In this document: positions 18,348 to 30,300 of the stretch, piece after piece | How positions within the stretch are numbered: the first letter of the stretch is position 1 | Layout of the letters: every line of letters begins with the position of its first letter | Source of the DNA: Pseudobdellovibrionaceae bacterium | GTDB lineage: Bacteria; Bdellovibrionota; Bdellovibrionia; Bdellovibrionales; UBA1609 | Direction: 5' to 3' | Assembly: GCA_023898385.1 (NCBI GenBank) | Contig: CP060220.1 | Span: 3,266,756-3,330,755, forward strand | DNA length: 64,000 nt | Translations under genes and position numbers: made by a program | The notes under the pieces: model-generated | What the model was told of the DNA's origin: nothing | The model's database searches: none | What the model saw: only the letters and a program-made list of their open reading frames with translations

Positions 18348-19757
18348 ATGCAGACTGGGCTTGATAGCGACTTAAATGGGCGAGGTTCGTCGGCAGAGCC
18401 ATCGCAAGCGGCTTCAAAAGGGGCTTCGCCACTGGCAGCATTGCTGCGCCAGAAATCCCAGTCCGCGGAACACCGTCGGCTCAATCGCCTAACAAAACTA
18501 CTAGGTGGTTTTCACTTAAAAGGCATGATCGTTGACCCACCACGCCAGGGCCAACTTCGAAGCCTTGTTCAAGGCGATGAGATCAAAGTTAATTTTAGCT
18601 CGGGCAATTATCTGGGTCTGGACGTGCATCCTGAAGTGCTCGAAGCCTGTATCGAAGGCATTAAAACCTGGGCGGGGCATCCGGGGTCTTCGCGTATTTT
18701 TTATTCTCACAAAAATGCGGTGTTGTTAGAGCAAGAATTGGCCACATTTGTTGGTGCTGAGGCTTCGATGTTGGCCGTAAATGTGTCGCAGGCTCATCAA
18801 GGGGTGGTGCCTGTGCTGTTTGGCAATCGCCACACCACAATTTTTATTGATAAACATGCTCACACCTCAATGTACATGGCCTCTCTCATAGCAAAAGCTA
18901 AGGGTGCCCGCATTTGTCGAGTGGACATCAGAAAGGGCTTAACTGATCTATCTAACAAAATTCAACGTGACCTTCGGCCGACGAAAGTGCTGATGTTAGA
19001 CGGACTATTTAGCATGCAGGGGGATGTGCCCCAATTGGTGCCGATCCAACAGCTTTGCCGGCGACAGAACATGGTTCTTTATGTGGACGATGCCCACGGA
19101 ATTGGAATTTTAGGAGAAAACGGCGGTGGGGTGGCCCAACATTTCAATCTCAATTTTGAAAATCTCATTCTCATCGGGAGCCTGCAAAAGGGTTTGGCCT
19201 GTTCGGGCGGCTTTGTGGCGGGTTCAAAGGCGCTCATTGATCTACTAAAGTTGCAGTCCACATCCTACATTTTCTCAGGTCCCCTGCAGCCCCACACCAT
19301 AGAGTCTATTCGGGCTGCCGTAAGAGTTTGCATGTCCGGTGAGGGGCAGCGCTTGCGAGAAAATCTAAAACAAAAAAGTCACCTGCTTCGGGCAGAGCTC
19401 ATAGCCATGGGTTTTGACGTCGAGCGAAGTGAAAGTCCTATCGTACCTATACCCATCGGCGATGATGCAGCCACAATGTACGCCGGTCGTTTGTTGTATG
19501 ATTTGGGTTTTTACGTCAGTTCTGTTTGTTACCCCGCGGTGCCAAAGGGTGCCGGTATACTAAGGGTCACGGTTAACTCTTGCCACACAGATAAAGAGTT
19601 AGCAGACCTTATTTCAGCCTGCGGTCACTTGCGAGCCTGGCTCCTCAAAGGTCGTTGGCAAAAAAAGTGGGAGATGGCTAAAGACATCTTTGTGTCCAAT
19701 CTCAGTGGTCCCAGGTATAAAGGTATTTTAAAGCCATCAAAAAAGTGGGGCGCTTAA
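18348..19757 (+). CDS. Alpha-oxoamine synthase (serine palmitoyltransferase / KBL-like)
   Basis: A 469-aa fold-type I PLP enzyme of the alpha-oxoamine synthase family, which decarboxylatively condenses an amino acid with an acyl-CoA or acyl-ACP. Visible are 'FSSGNYLGLDVHPEV' near the start, 'VDDAHGIGILGENGGG' (PLP-ring Asp and His at ~248) and the Schiff-base lysine in 'IGSLQKG' (~281). The usual 'SFSK' tetrad is replaced by SLQK, unlike typical BioF. There is an ~55-residue extra N-terminus. No biotin gene is nearby; the next gene is a ceramide-synthase-like GNAT protein. That favours serine palmitoyltransferase (first step of sphingolipid synthesis) over BioF or Kbl. GGGGAGGGG precedes the ATG. 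Confidence 0.8.
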   Translation: MQTGLDSDLNGRGSSAEPSQAASKGASPLAALLRQKSQSAEHRRLNRLTKLLGGFHLKGMIVDPPRQGQLRSLVQGDEIKVNFSSGNYLGLDVHPEVLEACIEGIKTWAGHPGSSRIFYSHKNAVLLEQELATFVGAEASMLAVNVSQAHQGVVPVLFGNRHTTIFIDKHAHTSMYMASLIAKAKGARICRVDIRKGLTDLSNKIQRDLRPTKVLMLDGLFSMQGDVPQLVPIQQLCRRQNMVLYVDDAHGIGILGENGGGVAQHFNLNFENLILIGSLQKGLACSGGFVAGSKALIDLLKLQSTSYIFSGPLQPHTIESIRAAVRVCMSGEGQRLRENLKQKSHLLRAELIAMGFDVERSESPIVPIPIGDDAATMYAGRLLYDLGFYVSSVCYPAVPKGAGILRVTVNSCHTDKELADLISACGHLRAWLLKGRWQKKWEMAKDIFVSNLSGPRYKGILKPSKKWGA

Positions 19758-19783
19758 CTTCGATGATTATGTTTAGGTAAGCC

Positions 19784-20917
19784 GTGCGGGTCGAAGAAGT
19801 TCAAACCAAAAAACAGTGGCGTGATTTTTTTTATCTTCCCTATTTGATTTATAAAGATAATCCCTACTGGGTGCCCAAGCCGCCGGGCCTTGAGGCACAG
19901 CTTCTTGATGTTCATAAAAACCCCTATTTCAAAAATGCGGTGATGTTGCCCCTGTTGGCCTATGACCAGGGTCAAGTGGTGGGGAGGGTTTGTGGGTTTA
20001 TCGATAAAAATTTTTCCAAGGAGCAGGGTCAGACGATCGGTGTTTTTGGTTTTCTCGAATATTTACCAAAGACGAAGGCATTACCAGCGCTCATTGCCCA
20101 ATTAGAGGAGTGGTTCGGGGATCAAGGTGTACAGGCTTATTTAGGACCGATGAACCCATCGCTTAACGGTGAAGTCGGTGTGCTAACCGAGGGATTTCGC
20201 GACACACCCTATCCGTTGATGAACTATGCAAGAGAAGAGTACAAAAGTGATCTGTTGAGAGTCGGTCTTGAGCCTTATAAGCAGTTTTTTGCCTATGAAT
20301 ATGTTCAGTCAGTAGAATTTCCTAAGAATGTGGAAGCACATCAGCTGCGTGTTTTAAGAGAACAGGACATTTCAATTCGCCCAATTAATTTGTCGAAGTT
20401 AAATGAAGAGATGGCCCAAATTAGCCAATTGGCCAATTCAAGTATGAAAGATCACTGGGGCTTTACGGCGATGACCGATGACGACACTCAGTTTTTGATT
20501 GAGCAGATTCGAACCATTATTGACCCTAATTTGTTTTTAGTGGCCGAGGTCAAAAATAAAATCGTGGGGTTTTTGTTTGCTCTGCCAAATATAAACCAGT
20601 TTCTAATTCGATTTTCAAGACCACTCAAGGTGTGGCACTTGGTATTTTTGTGGTTGGTTCTAAAGTCGCCCTTTCGCAAGCTGTGGGTTCAAAGCTGTCG
20701 TTTGGCCACATTAGGTGTTTCTCCGGAATATCAAAAGGTGGCCATAGGGCCAGCTCTATACTGTGCGATGCTCAAGCAATGTCGCATTTATGGATATAAA
20801 ACCGCCGAGGCGTCCTGGGTGATGGAGGACAACAAAAGGGTGAATCGCCTACATCAGCGATTAGGAGCCACACTTAAAAAGAAATATCACATATTTCGAA
20901 AAACTTTAGGTGAATGA
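19784..20917 (+). CDS. GNAT-fold acyltransferase, candidate bacterial ceramide synthase
   Basis: 377 aa with a GTG start 26 bp after the oxoamine synthase, so probably one operon. The N-terminal pattern 'YLIYKDNPYWVPKPP' ... 'HKNPYFKNA' ... 'VVGRVCGFID' and the C-terminal 'GVSPEYQKVAIGPALY' belong to a two-part GNAT-like family, often annotated only as hypothetical. Members are encoded next to serine palmitoyltransferase genes in several bacteria, and I recall that group as bacterial ceramide synthases (N-acylation of the long-chain base). Operon position supports the same role here. The family match is from memory; a generic N-acyltransferase remains the safe call. Confidence 0.75.
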   Translation: MRVEEVQTKKQWRDFFYLPYLIYKDNPYWVPKPPGLEAQLLDVHKNPYFKNAVMLPLLAYDQGQVVGRVCGFIDKNFSKEQGQTIGVFGFLEYLPKTKALPALIAQLEEWFGDQGVQAYLGPMNPSLNGEVGVLTEGFRDTPYPLMNYAREEYKSDLLRVGLEPYKQFFAYEYVQSVEFPKNVEAHQLRVLREQDISIRPINLSKLNEEMAQISQLANSSMKDHWGFTAMTDDDTQFLIEQIRTIIDPNLFLVAEVKNKIVGFLFALPNINQFLIRFSRPLKVWHLVFLWLVLKSPFRKLWVQSCRLATLGVSPEYQKVAIGPALYCAMLKQCRIYGYKTAEASWVMEDNKRVNRLHQRLGATLKKKYHIFRKTLGE

Positions 20918-21359
20918 TTCATTTGAAATATTTGGGTCAACGACAGGTGTGTTATTTTACGATGATGATAAGGTGGCCTAGTTTAGAAAAGAGTTTACAG
21001 TACGGCCAGGTTTACCAATGCCCAGACCCACAAGTCCATAGTCTACGTCCGAAAGGTTGCCAGAATGTTCCGTTTTGTCCAGTTCTATCAACGCCAGTCG
21101 TCTCAAGGTGAGAATTTTATCTTTTTTTTCTAAATTAGGACGCATTGCTAACGTCTTGTTTCTCCCGATGTTTCTTAATTTGAGACATTAAATTTCACCA
21201 AGAAGACCTGGCGTTTTTCAAGTGAAATCAACATTTTCCGCCATTTCACTGGCAAAATCAGCCGAAGCTTAAACCGCCCTCAAGTTTGATCTATATTCGT
21301 CCGATCAGTTTTTGCTGACTTATTTATATATATGGAACGTAGAAAAGGATTGAAATAGA
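20918..21359. other. Intergenic region upstream of the 3675-aa lipoprotein gene
   Basis: 442 bp without a convincing gene. A 65-codon frame that overlaps the preceding stop (ATGA at 20914) has no family resemblance and is Cys/Pro-rich. The second half is AT-rich and must contain the promoter and leader of the giant lipoprotein gene. No clear terminator hairpin is visible. Confidence 0.5.
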
Positions 21360-24300
21360 TTGGGAAAGCTTTTTTATAAACTCATCAATATAGTGGGTGA
21401 ACTTGCGAAGGTTTTATTGCAGGTCAGTGCCTTCGTAAATCTTGCATTTCTTTTTGGCTGCAGCATTGGCGATACAACCCTTTCAGGCAGCTTTTCAGGG
21501 GGCCTTAAGACCACGGCCTCACTAAGTCTTGAAAACAATCTTCATTTTCAAATTCCTGAGGATGCTAACACTCAGTTTGTAGTGAAGCTGTCAGATGCTG
21601 TTATTAAAGACACCCGGGTGGATTGGGCGGTGTTTCCAGATGGAGGCGGTGATGCCAGCAGTGATTTTACTGCCATTACCGGCACTTCGACTATTCCCAA
21701 GGGGGAGGTTTCATACGCGGTAACGCTTCCCATAATGGACGACAATTTGTACGAAGGTAACGAAACATTCCGTTGGGTGTTTATCAGTTACAGTGAGCAT
21801 CTGACAGTTGATATTGAACAATATAATTTTACGATAATAGATAACGAGGCTGTGCCGACACTTTCATTTGTAAGTACATCAAGCCAGTTTGACGAAGGCG
21901 ACGGCAATGTGAATGTTGAAGTCAGCGTCAACCCTGCGAGTGCATTTTCCATCGATCTCTCTTACACTGTTGGTGGTTCAGCCCTTGGAGGCGGAGGCGA
22001 CTATGATAACTTCATCGGAGGCACACTAACGGTTTCTCCGGGCAATGCCACTGCGAGCTTAAGTATTGACCTTGTTGACGACGTCCTAGACGAGGTTGAT
22101 GAAACCATTGCCCTTAATCTTACCGGCGCAGTGGTGAATGGTTCGATTACCGCTGTATTGGCCGCTCCGAATGCGCACACTTTAACTATTGTAGACAACG
22201 AGAATGCATTACTTAGTATTACTGATACAGACCCGTATAGCTTTGGCAACGTGAGCGTGAACGGTAGCTCTACATACAGTTTTACGCTGACAAACTCTGG
22301 TTCTGGGGCGGCCACTTCGATAGCGGATTTATTAGGCCTTTCAGCTCCGTTTACATATTTAGATGGCACATATCCCGGTACTGGCGGCAATTGCGGAGCA
22401 TCCCTTGCCACTGGCGGATCTTGCGTATTGGTGGTTGATTTCGCCCCAACATCCGGCGGCAGTTTTTCTGATGCCATTGAACTTTCTTACTTTGATGGTA
22501 TGAATTCCCAGTTTATAACTCACGGCGTTCAGGGCAACGGTGCCTCTGGAGCGGTGTTGACGGTGAGCGACGGGGCTACTTACGATTATGGCTTGACTGA
22601 AAATAGCACATCTAAAGATCATAGCTTTACGATTTCAAACACAGGTGGTAGCCCAGCCTCCAGCATTTCTTTATCTGGGCTTGCTGCTCCTTATGACTAC
22701 AAAGACAACACCTTCCCAGGCACTGGTGGTGACTGCGGAACCACACTTGCGGGAGGCGATACGTGCACAGTGGTTATTACCTTCTCACCATCGGCCAGTG
22801 GCCCTTATCCTGAACAACTAGTGGTGGACTATAACTCGGGCACAGGAATGACCCAGGTCATCCGTGACATGACAGGTGTAGGAGCAAGTTCGTTTACATG
22901 GACGGGGCTGGGTGGGAATAGCAATTGGACAACAGGTGGCAACTGGCTTGGTGGCAGCGCCCCGGGCGTTTCTGATGTGGCTGTGTTTGATCAATACTGT
23001 ACCAATTGCAGTGCCACAATCAATGCAAATGCAAACTTGGCCGGGATCACCATGTCTTCAGGGTACGCGGGGACAATTACACAGGCGCCAACCTTTATAG
23101 TGACTGTAGGTGCCAGTGGCTACACCCAAGCTGGTGGTACATTTGTCGGTGGGGATGGCGATGTTTATTTAAACGGTGATTTTTCACTCACTGGTGGCGC
23201 GTTTATTTCTACATCGGCAACGCTTGTGGCCGCAGGTAGTTTTGTTTTGAGTGGGGCTCCGAGCTTCAATCATAACTCTGGTACCTTTAAGATCACTGCA
23301 AACGGCACCAAATCCATTAACCCTAATTCTACAAACTTTAACAATGTTTTAATTCAAAATGGCTGTTGTGCAGGTCTTGCGAGTTTTGATGGAACTATGA
23401 ATATCCAGGGAACTTTAACTTCAGACACATCTAACCACTATGATGGAATAGGCGTGTTTAATCTTTCTGGAGATCTTGTGGTCACCGATATCGGCTACAA
23501 TTTATCCCCTACATTTAGGTTTGTAGGCTCAGGCAATCAGACGGTTACCAGTCCAATGGCTGTTACTCGTTTGCCCAACGTCGAGTTTGCCAAGGCCGGT
23601 GGCACTCTCACATTCGCCACAGATCATGAGTTTCGCGGAAACGTCATTTACACCACCGGAAATTTGAATTTTGGTACAACACGTACATTGATTAGAGGAA
23701 GTGATGGTCAAACTGTTACGGTCCCTGGTCTGGAATTCTATGATTTTGAGCTAACGGCATTTTCGAGCGGTATAGCTACGTTTACAGACAACGTGATTGT
23801 AAAGAATGACTTTACCCACTCAACGGCTCAGCAATTAGATCAAGGTATCACGTTTTTTATAGGTGGAGATGTGTTTGTTAACGATGCTTCGGTCTCTGCC
23901 CAAACTAGTATCTACAATTTAGAATTTAATGGAACAGCCGATCAGCATTTTTCGTTCACCGGCACCCACCTTACCAATGGAAACTTCACCGTCAATAAAG
24001 CCAGTGGCACTTTGTTTTTTGACACGAATGCCGATCTCGACGGGGTGGGACAAGATTTTTACGTTAATAATGGTATTGTAAATTTAAACGGGCATAACCT
24101 TGCAGTAAATGACCAGCTAAACGTGGGCGACGGGGTCGGCGCCGCAAGTAGCGCTCGTATTCTGAAGGCTTGTAATACGATTGCAGCAGGCACACAAACA
24201 GTAAACCCCGCAGATGGTGAGATTGTTGGATCAAGCTCCACCCCGAACGTCACAATTTCTGATGCCACAGTAGCTGAAGGTGGTAACTTAGTTTTTAACG

Positions 24301-27300
24301 TGGCACTTTCTGAAGGTGTATGTGCTGGTGACTTTACTGTGAACTACACAGTCAACAGCGGCACGGCAACAATTGCCAATTCTGATTATGTGGCCCCAGC
24401 GACAGACTCTGATGCTACACCTAATGATGGTACTTTAACTCTGACTAGCGGAAGTACCTCGGGTACTATTACGATTGCTACCACTGCCGATGGAACTATG
24501 GAAATGGACGAAACCATTACCGTGGTTTTAGGCACGGCCTCACACGGTTCCTTGATCGATGACACGGGTCTGGGGACAATAGAAAACGACGATGACAATG
24601 GCTTTATTTGGACGGGTGATGCTGGGGATGGTGACTTTTCAAATGAGGCCAATTGGTCAAATGGTATTGTGGCGCCTGGCGCGTCTGATATTGTGGCCTT
24701 TACTAATTTGTGTAGTGATTTTCCGGCAAACTGTAACGTGAATACAACTGCGTCGGTATCAGTGGCCGGCATGTGGTTGTTTGGCTCTTATCCGGGCATT
24801 ATGACTCAGAGTGCTGGAGATACCGTTACCATTGGATCAGGTCAGTATATTCAAGCGGGAGGTACCTTTGTTGGCGGGGATTCCGAAATGGATCTCGAGC
24901 GCTTCACCTTAACGGGGGGCACATTTACTTCTACATCTAGTGAGTTACGTGTCGGCTTCAACGCCGTATCAATAGCCACGGATGGATTTACCTACAAAGG
25001 CGGTACCTTTAATCATAATAGTGGTACGGTTGTTTTTGACGGGTCGGGAGTTGCAAACGGCTTGCTGAAGAGCTTTGTTGTTAGTTCGCCCAGTCTCCTT
25101 ACATTTTACAACTTAAACGTCGATATGACTGATCTGCACTCGGGAGACGGTTATGATGGGGCCTATGTCGAGTTTCAAGACGCTGTCGCCGTTGCCAATG
25201 ACCTTCGGATCATAGATGGTTATCTGGATGAGGGCAGCATTGATTTGGGTGGCAATCTGTATCTTGACTTTACAAATGCCAACAGAAAAGCGGAGCGTAG
25301 GGGCAGTACGAGAGTATTATTTCACTCTGGTGGTAACCAACAAATATTTGCGTCGGATCAAGGTGTTTTTGCGCCAGCCATTGACGTCGATAATGGTACT
25401 ACGGTTAGTCCGGGGGCCGGTACGACCACATTTGGTCTTTCTTTCTTGAATATGCAAAGTGGTAGTTTTAACTCTCCGACAGGGGACCTTGTTTTTTACG
25501 ATTGGCTTAGCGAGGGTGCCACTCAACTGGAGGGAATTAATATAACCGGTGGGACGTTTAATCACAACAATGGGCATGTGAAAGTTCTGTATTCGGGGAG
25601 CGCAAACTGGACGCACAAAATTATTTTCAAACTAGCGGACCCAGCGGGGTTGACATTAAATCATCTAACAGTGGGAATCGTAGATCGGCATTCTGGTGGT
25701 AACTATGATGATGTTGTGTTTGAAATCGCTGCTGGCCACAATTTGGTCTTAGCGGGAAATCTTTATCTTGAAGACGGTCAGTTAGATGGTGGAAGTATCG
25801 AATTGGCTGGGGACCTCTATTTGGGATACACTGATGCCGCCCAAAAAGCGGAGATTGATGGAACGACAGTGATTCGATTTAATGATTCCGGGTCACATGA
25901 AATTCATTCGACACAGGCCGATGCCTGTGGGCCTGTGATCGAGGTCAGTAACGGATCGACGGTGACCGCGGCTGCGGGCACCACCGATTTTTCAATCGAG
26001 AAACTAGTGATTCTCGGAGGTAATTTCACCGGACCCACTGGGGTTTTGTCCTTTTCTGGTCGCCTGCCAGATTCTCAAAGTCAAATTGATGGTTTTACAG
26101 TAAATGGTGGGACATTTACTCATAATAATGGAACAGTCAAAGTGAATCGAATTGGTGGTGGAAATGGTGGAAATTTTAGTATTTTTGCATTTGTAGTGCC
26201 TGGGGGAATAACTCTAAACAATTTGATAATTGATTCGCGTGACGGCCACTTAGGTGGCGGTAGCGACGATGTTAATGTGTTGATCACAGCAGGCCACATT
26301 GTAACCCTTGATGGAGATTTAACCATTGATGACGGAAAGATCGATTCTGGAACATTGCGGATAAATGGTGATGCGATTTTTAATTACACTGACGCAGCCA
26401 TAATGGCCGAAGGTGGTACTGCTGTAATTGAAATGGTTGGTGGGGCAGACGCACAAATCGCTGTGGATGCTGGCGCCATGACCCCAACAAGCGTGGTTTC
26501 GGTGAATAAACCGTCGGCGGTTTTATCTCTGCAAACGGGGTTAAATCTTTCTGCTGCAGGACAAGATCTTCAGATTATCGATGGTGATATTGACCTCAAC
26601 GGCTACGATCTTACGGTCAACGACCAGCTCAATGTGGGTGACGGTGTGGGCGCAGCTAGCAGCGCCAGAATCATTAAGGGTTGTAGTACCATCACGGCCG
26701 GTTCACAAAACGTAAACTCCACAGACGGTGAAATTGTGGGATCTTCGTCTGATCCCAATATCACAATCAGTGACGCCACCGTCGCTGAAGGCGGTACCTT
26801 GGTGTTTAATGTGAACTTGTCAGAAGGAGTGTGTGCCGGCGATGTTACCATTGATTATGTGGTAGTTGATGGCCTGGCAAAAGTAGCAGGCAGTGACTAC
26901 AGTGCTACTTTAATTGACAGCGATGGGTCGCCCAATGATGGCACTCTGAATATATCGGGTGGTGGCCTGTCGGGCACTATTTCAGTTGCGACAACGGCGG
27001 ATACGACTCTGGAGTTTGATGAAGATTTAAGTGTGATACTTTCAAACGCCTCTCATGGAACCGTTACAGATGCCAGCGGACTAGGCATAATCGAAAACGA
27101 TGACGACAATGGCTATGTTTGGACGGGCATTTCTGGTGACAACGATTTTAATAATGGCGCAAATTGGTCAAACGGCATTTTGGCTCCAGGAGCTTCGGAT
27201 ATAGCCTTTTTTGACGGAAGGTGTAGTGATGTGCCGGTCAATTGTGACGCCACGACTTCAACCAATGTGAATGTAAAAGGTCTTTGGGTGGCATCAGACT

Positions 27301-30300
27301 TTTCGGGTACGATCACTCAAGACTTGGGTCATTCGTTTGTCGTCGGTTCAGAAGATTGGATTCAGTATGGCGGCATTTTTGATGGTGGAAACAGTCTCAT
27401 AGATATAGACGGGCCGATACTGTTGTATGCGGGGCAATTTAATAGCACCTCTGGCGAGCTCAGCGTGGGCTGGTACCAGAATTTGGATCAAACGGTCCTA
27501 TCAGTGGGGGCGGCCGCTGGATTTAACCATAATAGTGGCTTAGTGACTTTTGATTCCACTGTTGGGAACTGTTCTGGTGGTGGTGTCAACAATTTCAAAT
27601 TCATAGATGTTGACTCGACTTTAAGCCTTTATGACGTCACGGTAGATGGTAACTTCGATGCATGTCACGGCAACTTTCCACAGGTGGGGCCGGTTGATGG
27701 TGATACAATTGTGGTGCTTAATGACTTTTACCATTTTGAAGGTGGGCTTCGCGGCAACTGGGAGGTCTATGGAGATGTTCGAGTGGGGGGTAACGCTAAG
27801 TCTAGGTATAATGGTGTAATCAAATTTGTTGGAGGGGCTCCTCAGCAATATATTGTTGATGGAGGTACCGCCAATACAGGAAGCTTCACTATTGACAAGA
27901 CTGCTGGTACGGTGACACCTAGTCCGGCGAGTGCTAACTTGGCAATTAATACTCTTCGGATTTTGAACGGCAATTTTATAGCGCCATCGGGCACATTGAC
28001 GTTGAATAGATTTAACACCGGCGACGCGTTTCAAATTAGTCCCGGGGCAAGTTTTAGTCACAACAATGGAACCCTTTATTTTACCGGAACCTCTCCTAAT
28101 TGTAATGGTGGCGGAGATCGATATTTTTATATGGATCTGGGCGGATCGGACTTAGATGTTTTCAACGTTACTGCAGCGGGACAGTACATCGCCTGTCATA
28201 GTCAGAACTCTGGTGTCGATGTAGATCCTGCACATTCTTTAATTGTAAATGGAGATTTTGTTCAACAAAGTGGATTGATAAAAGGGAATTGGGTAGTAAA
28301 AGGCAACATATCTGTAACCGATGATCGTACAGGCGGGCCAGCGTCGCTGACTTTGAGTGGAAGTAGCAATCAAACAATATCTTATTCAACTCCGTCAGGC
28401 AATGGTGGGAAAATGCCCTCTGGACTAATCATAGTGGATAAGCCTGGCGGGGACTTGATTTTCGGTAGTGACATATCGTTCAACAGTGCGGGCCAAGATT
28501 TAGCTCTTGTTGATGGAGATATTGATTTAAATAATTATGACTTAACTGTTAATGACAACTTCGACGTGGGCGATGGCGTAGGATCGGCAAGTTCAGCGAC
28601 AGTTCTTCAAGGGTGTAGCACAATCACTGCTGGCACCACTACCATCGACCCGTCAGATGGCGAAATTTTAGGATCAGGATCTAGCCCCATTATTACCATC
28701 GATGACCCCATAGTAAACGAGGGCGGGAACTTAGTATTTACAGTGAGTCTGTCTGAGCCAGTGTGTGGGGCGAGTTTCACAGTCAATTTTGCTACATCCA
28801 ATGGAACGGCTTCAAGCGCTTCGGATTATACGGCTAGCTCAGGCACATTGAATATACCAGCAGGTGACACGTCAGGGACGATCAACATCGTAACCATTGA
28901 TGACGCCGCTATGGAAGTGGACGAAACCGTTAATGTGACTTTGTCAGTCATCTCCCATGGCAGTCTGGGAGATAGCCTTGGTGTCGGTACCATAGCCAAC
29001 AATGACGACAATGGTTATCTCTGGACTGGTAACGCGGGTGATGGAAACTTCAGCAATGGAGCCAACTGGTCAAATGGAAGTGTGGCGCCCAGTAGTTCGA
29101 ATATCGCGATGTTTGATGGTGTGTGTAACGATGTGCCAGCCAATTGTAATGCAAGCACTTCGGCCAATATTAATGTTCAGGGGTTGTGGTTTAATAGTAA
29201 CTATTCTGGATTGGTTACCCAAACAGCGGGTCATTCAGTGACCGTGGGCGCTGGCAACTGGATACAAGTGGGTGGTGTCTTTGAAGGTGGCAATTCAAAT
29301 ATTACCATTGGCGGGGGTTTCGATTTACGAAATGCCAGTTTTACTTCCACCACAGCCGATCTTTCGGTATCGAAAGATGTTGGAATTCACAATTCAACCT
29401 TTGACCATAATGGTGGGACCTTTAAGTTAACGGGCGGAAATCCTCCGACCGTAAATTTTTACGCGCCGAACACGACATTTAACAATCTAGAGATTCATAA
29501 AAATGCCGGTGGTTCAGGCGGAGCTGTATTGAAATTGGAAGCTGGCAGTACGGTGACTGTTGCGGGCAATATGGTCGTAAATATGACGGGGCTGTGGGGC
29601 AGCCGCCTTGAGGGGTTGAGTTCCACAATTGAAGTCATGGGGGATTACACCTCGCTACTTTCTGGTGGTAGTGATTCGTACAATGTTAAGCTTAAATTGG
29701 TTGGTGGCAATGGCCAAACTGTGAATGGTGCGGGTGGAAAGTTTCCGTCTATAGAAATTGCGAAAGCTCCGGGTGCCGTTGTGTCATTTATCAATGACCT
29801 TAAACTTACAGGGCATTTGGTTTATAGTAGCGGCATCGTCGATGTGTCTGGCCTAACAAGTCTATCATTTGTAAATACAGATGGTAACAATGTTACTGGA
29901 AATGTGAATGTCGACATGCCAGGTGTGGTTTTCCCGAATCTAAACGTGTTGATTTCTGGAGTTAGTTCGGGAAGTTGCAATGTGAATTTTTTAAGCGATA
30001 TTGAGGTTTCTGGTGATGTGTTTGTTAACATGCAAGTTAGTGCGGCCCAACGCATTTATGGTCCGGGCCGCATTAAAGTTCAAGGCAATATTACTCTTCA
30101 AAGTCTAAGTGGCGGCAACGCTGGTTTTGACGCCATTGGCACTGGTGATCAGTATATAATCCGAACTGGTGGCACTTGGCCATCGGGAACCTTTGTGGTT
30201 AATAAGCCAAGCGGAAAGCTAAGGCTTTTATCGAATATCACCCTCAATTCTGCTGGCCAGGACTTCGACGTTCAATCAGGGAAAGTAGACATGAATGGCT

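Noticed and set aside
18348..19757. Assignment of the oxoamine synthase as BioF (biotin synthesis)
   Set aside because: No biotin genes are nearby, the lysine motif and long N-terminus differ, and the neighbour is a ceramide-synthase-like protein; a serine palmitoyltransferase-like role fits better, though not proven.
20914..21111. 65-codon frame overlapping the end of the GNAT-like gene
   Set aside because: Although it overlaps by ATGA, it is short, has unusual Cys/Pro content and no recognisable feature; kept only as part of the intergenic description.
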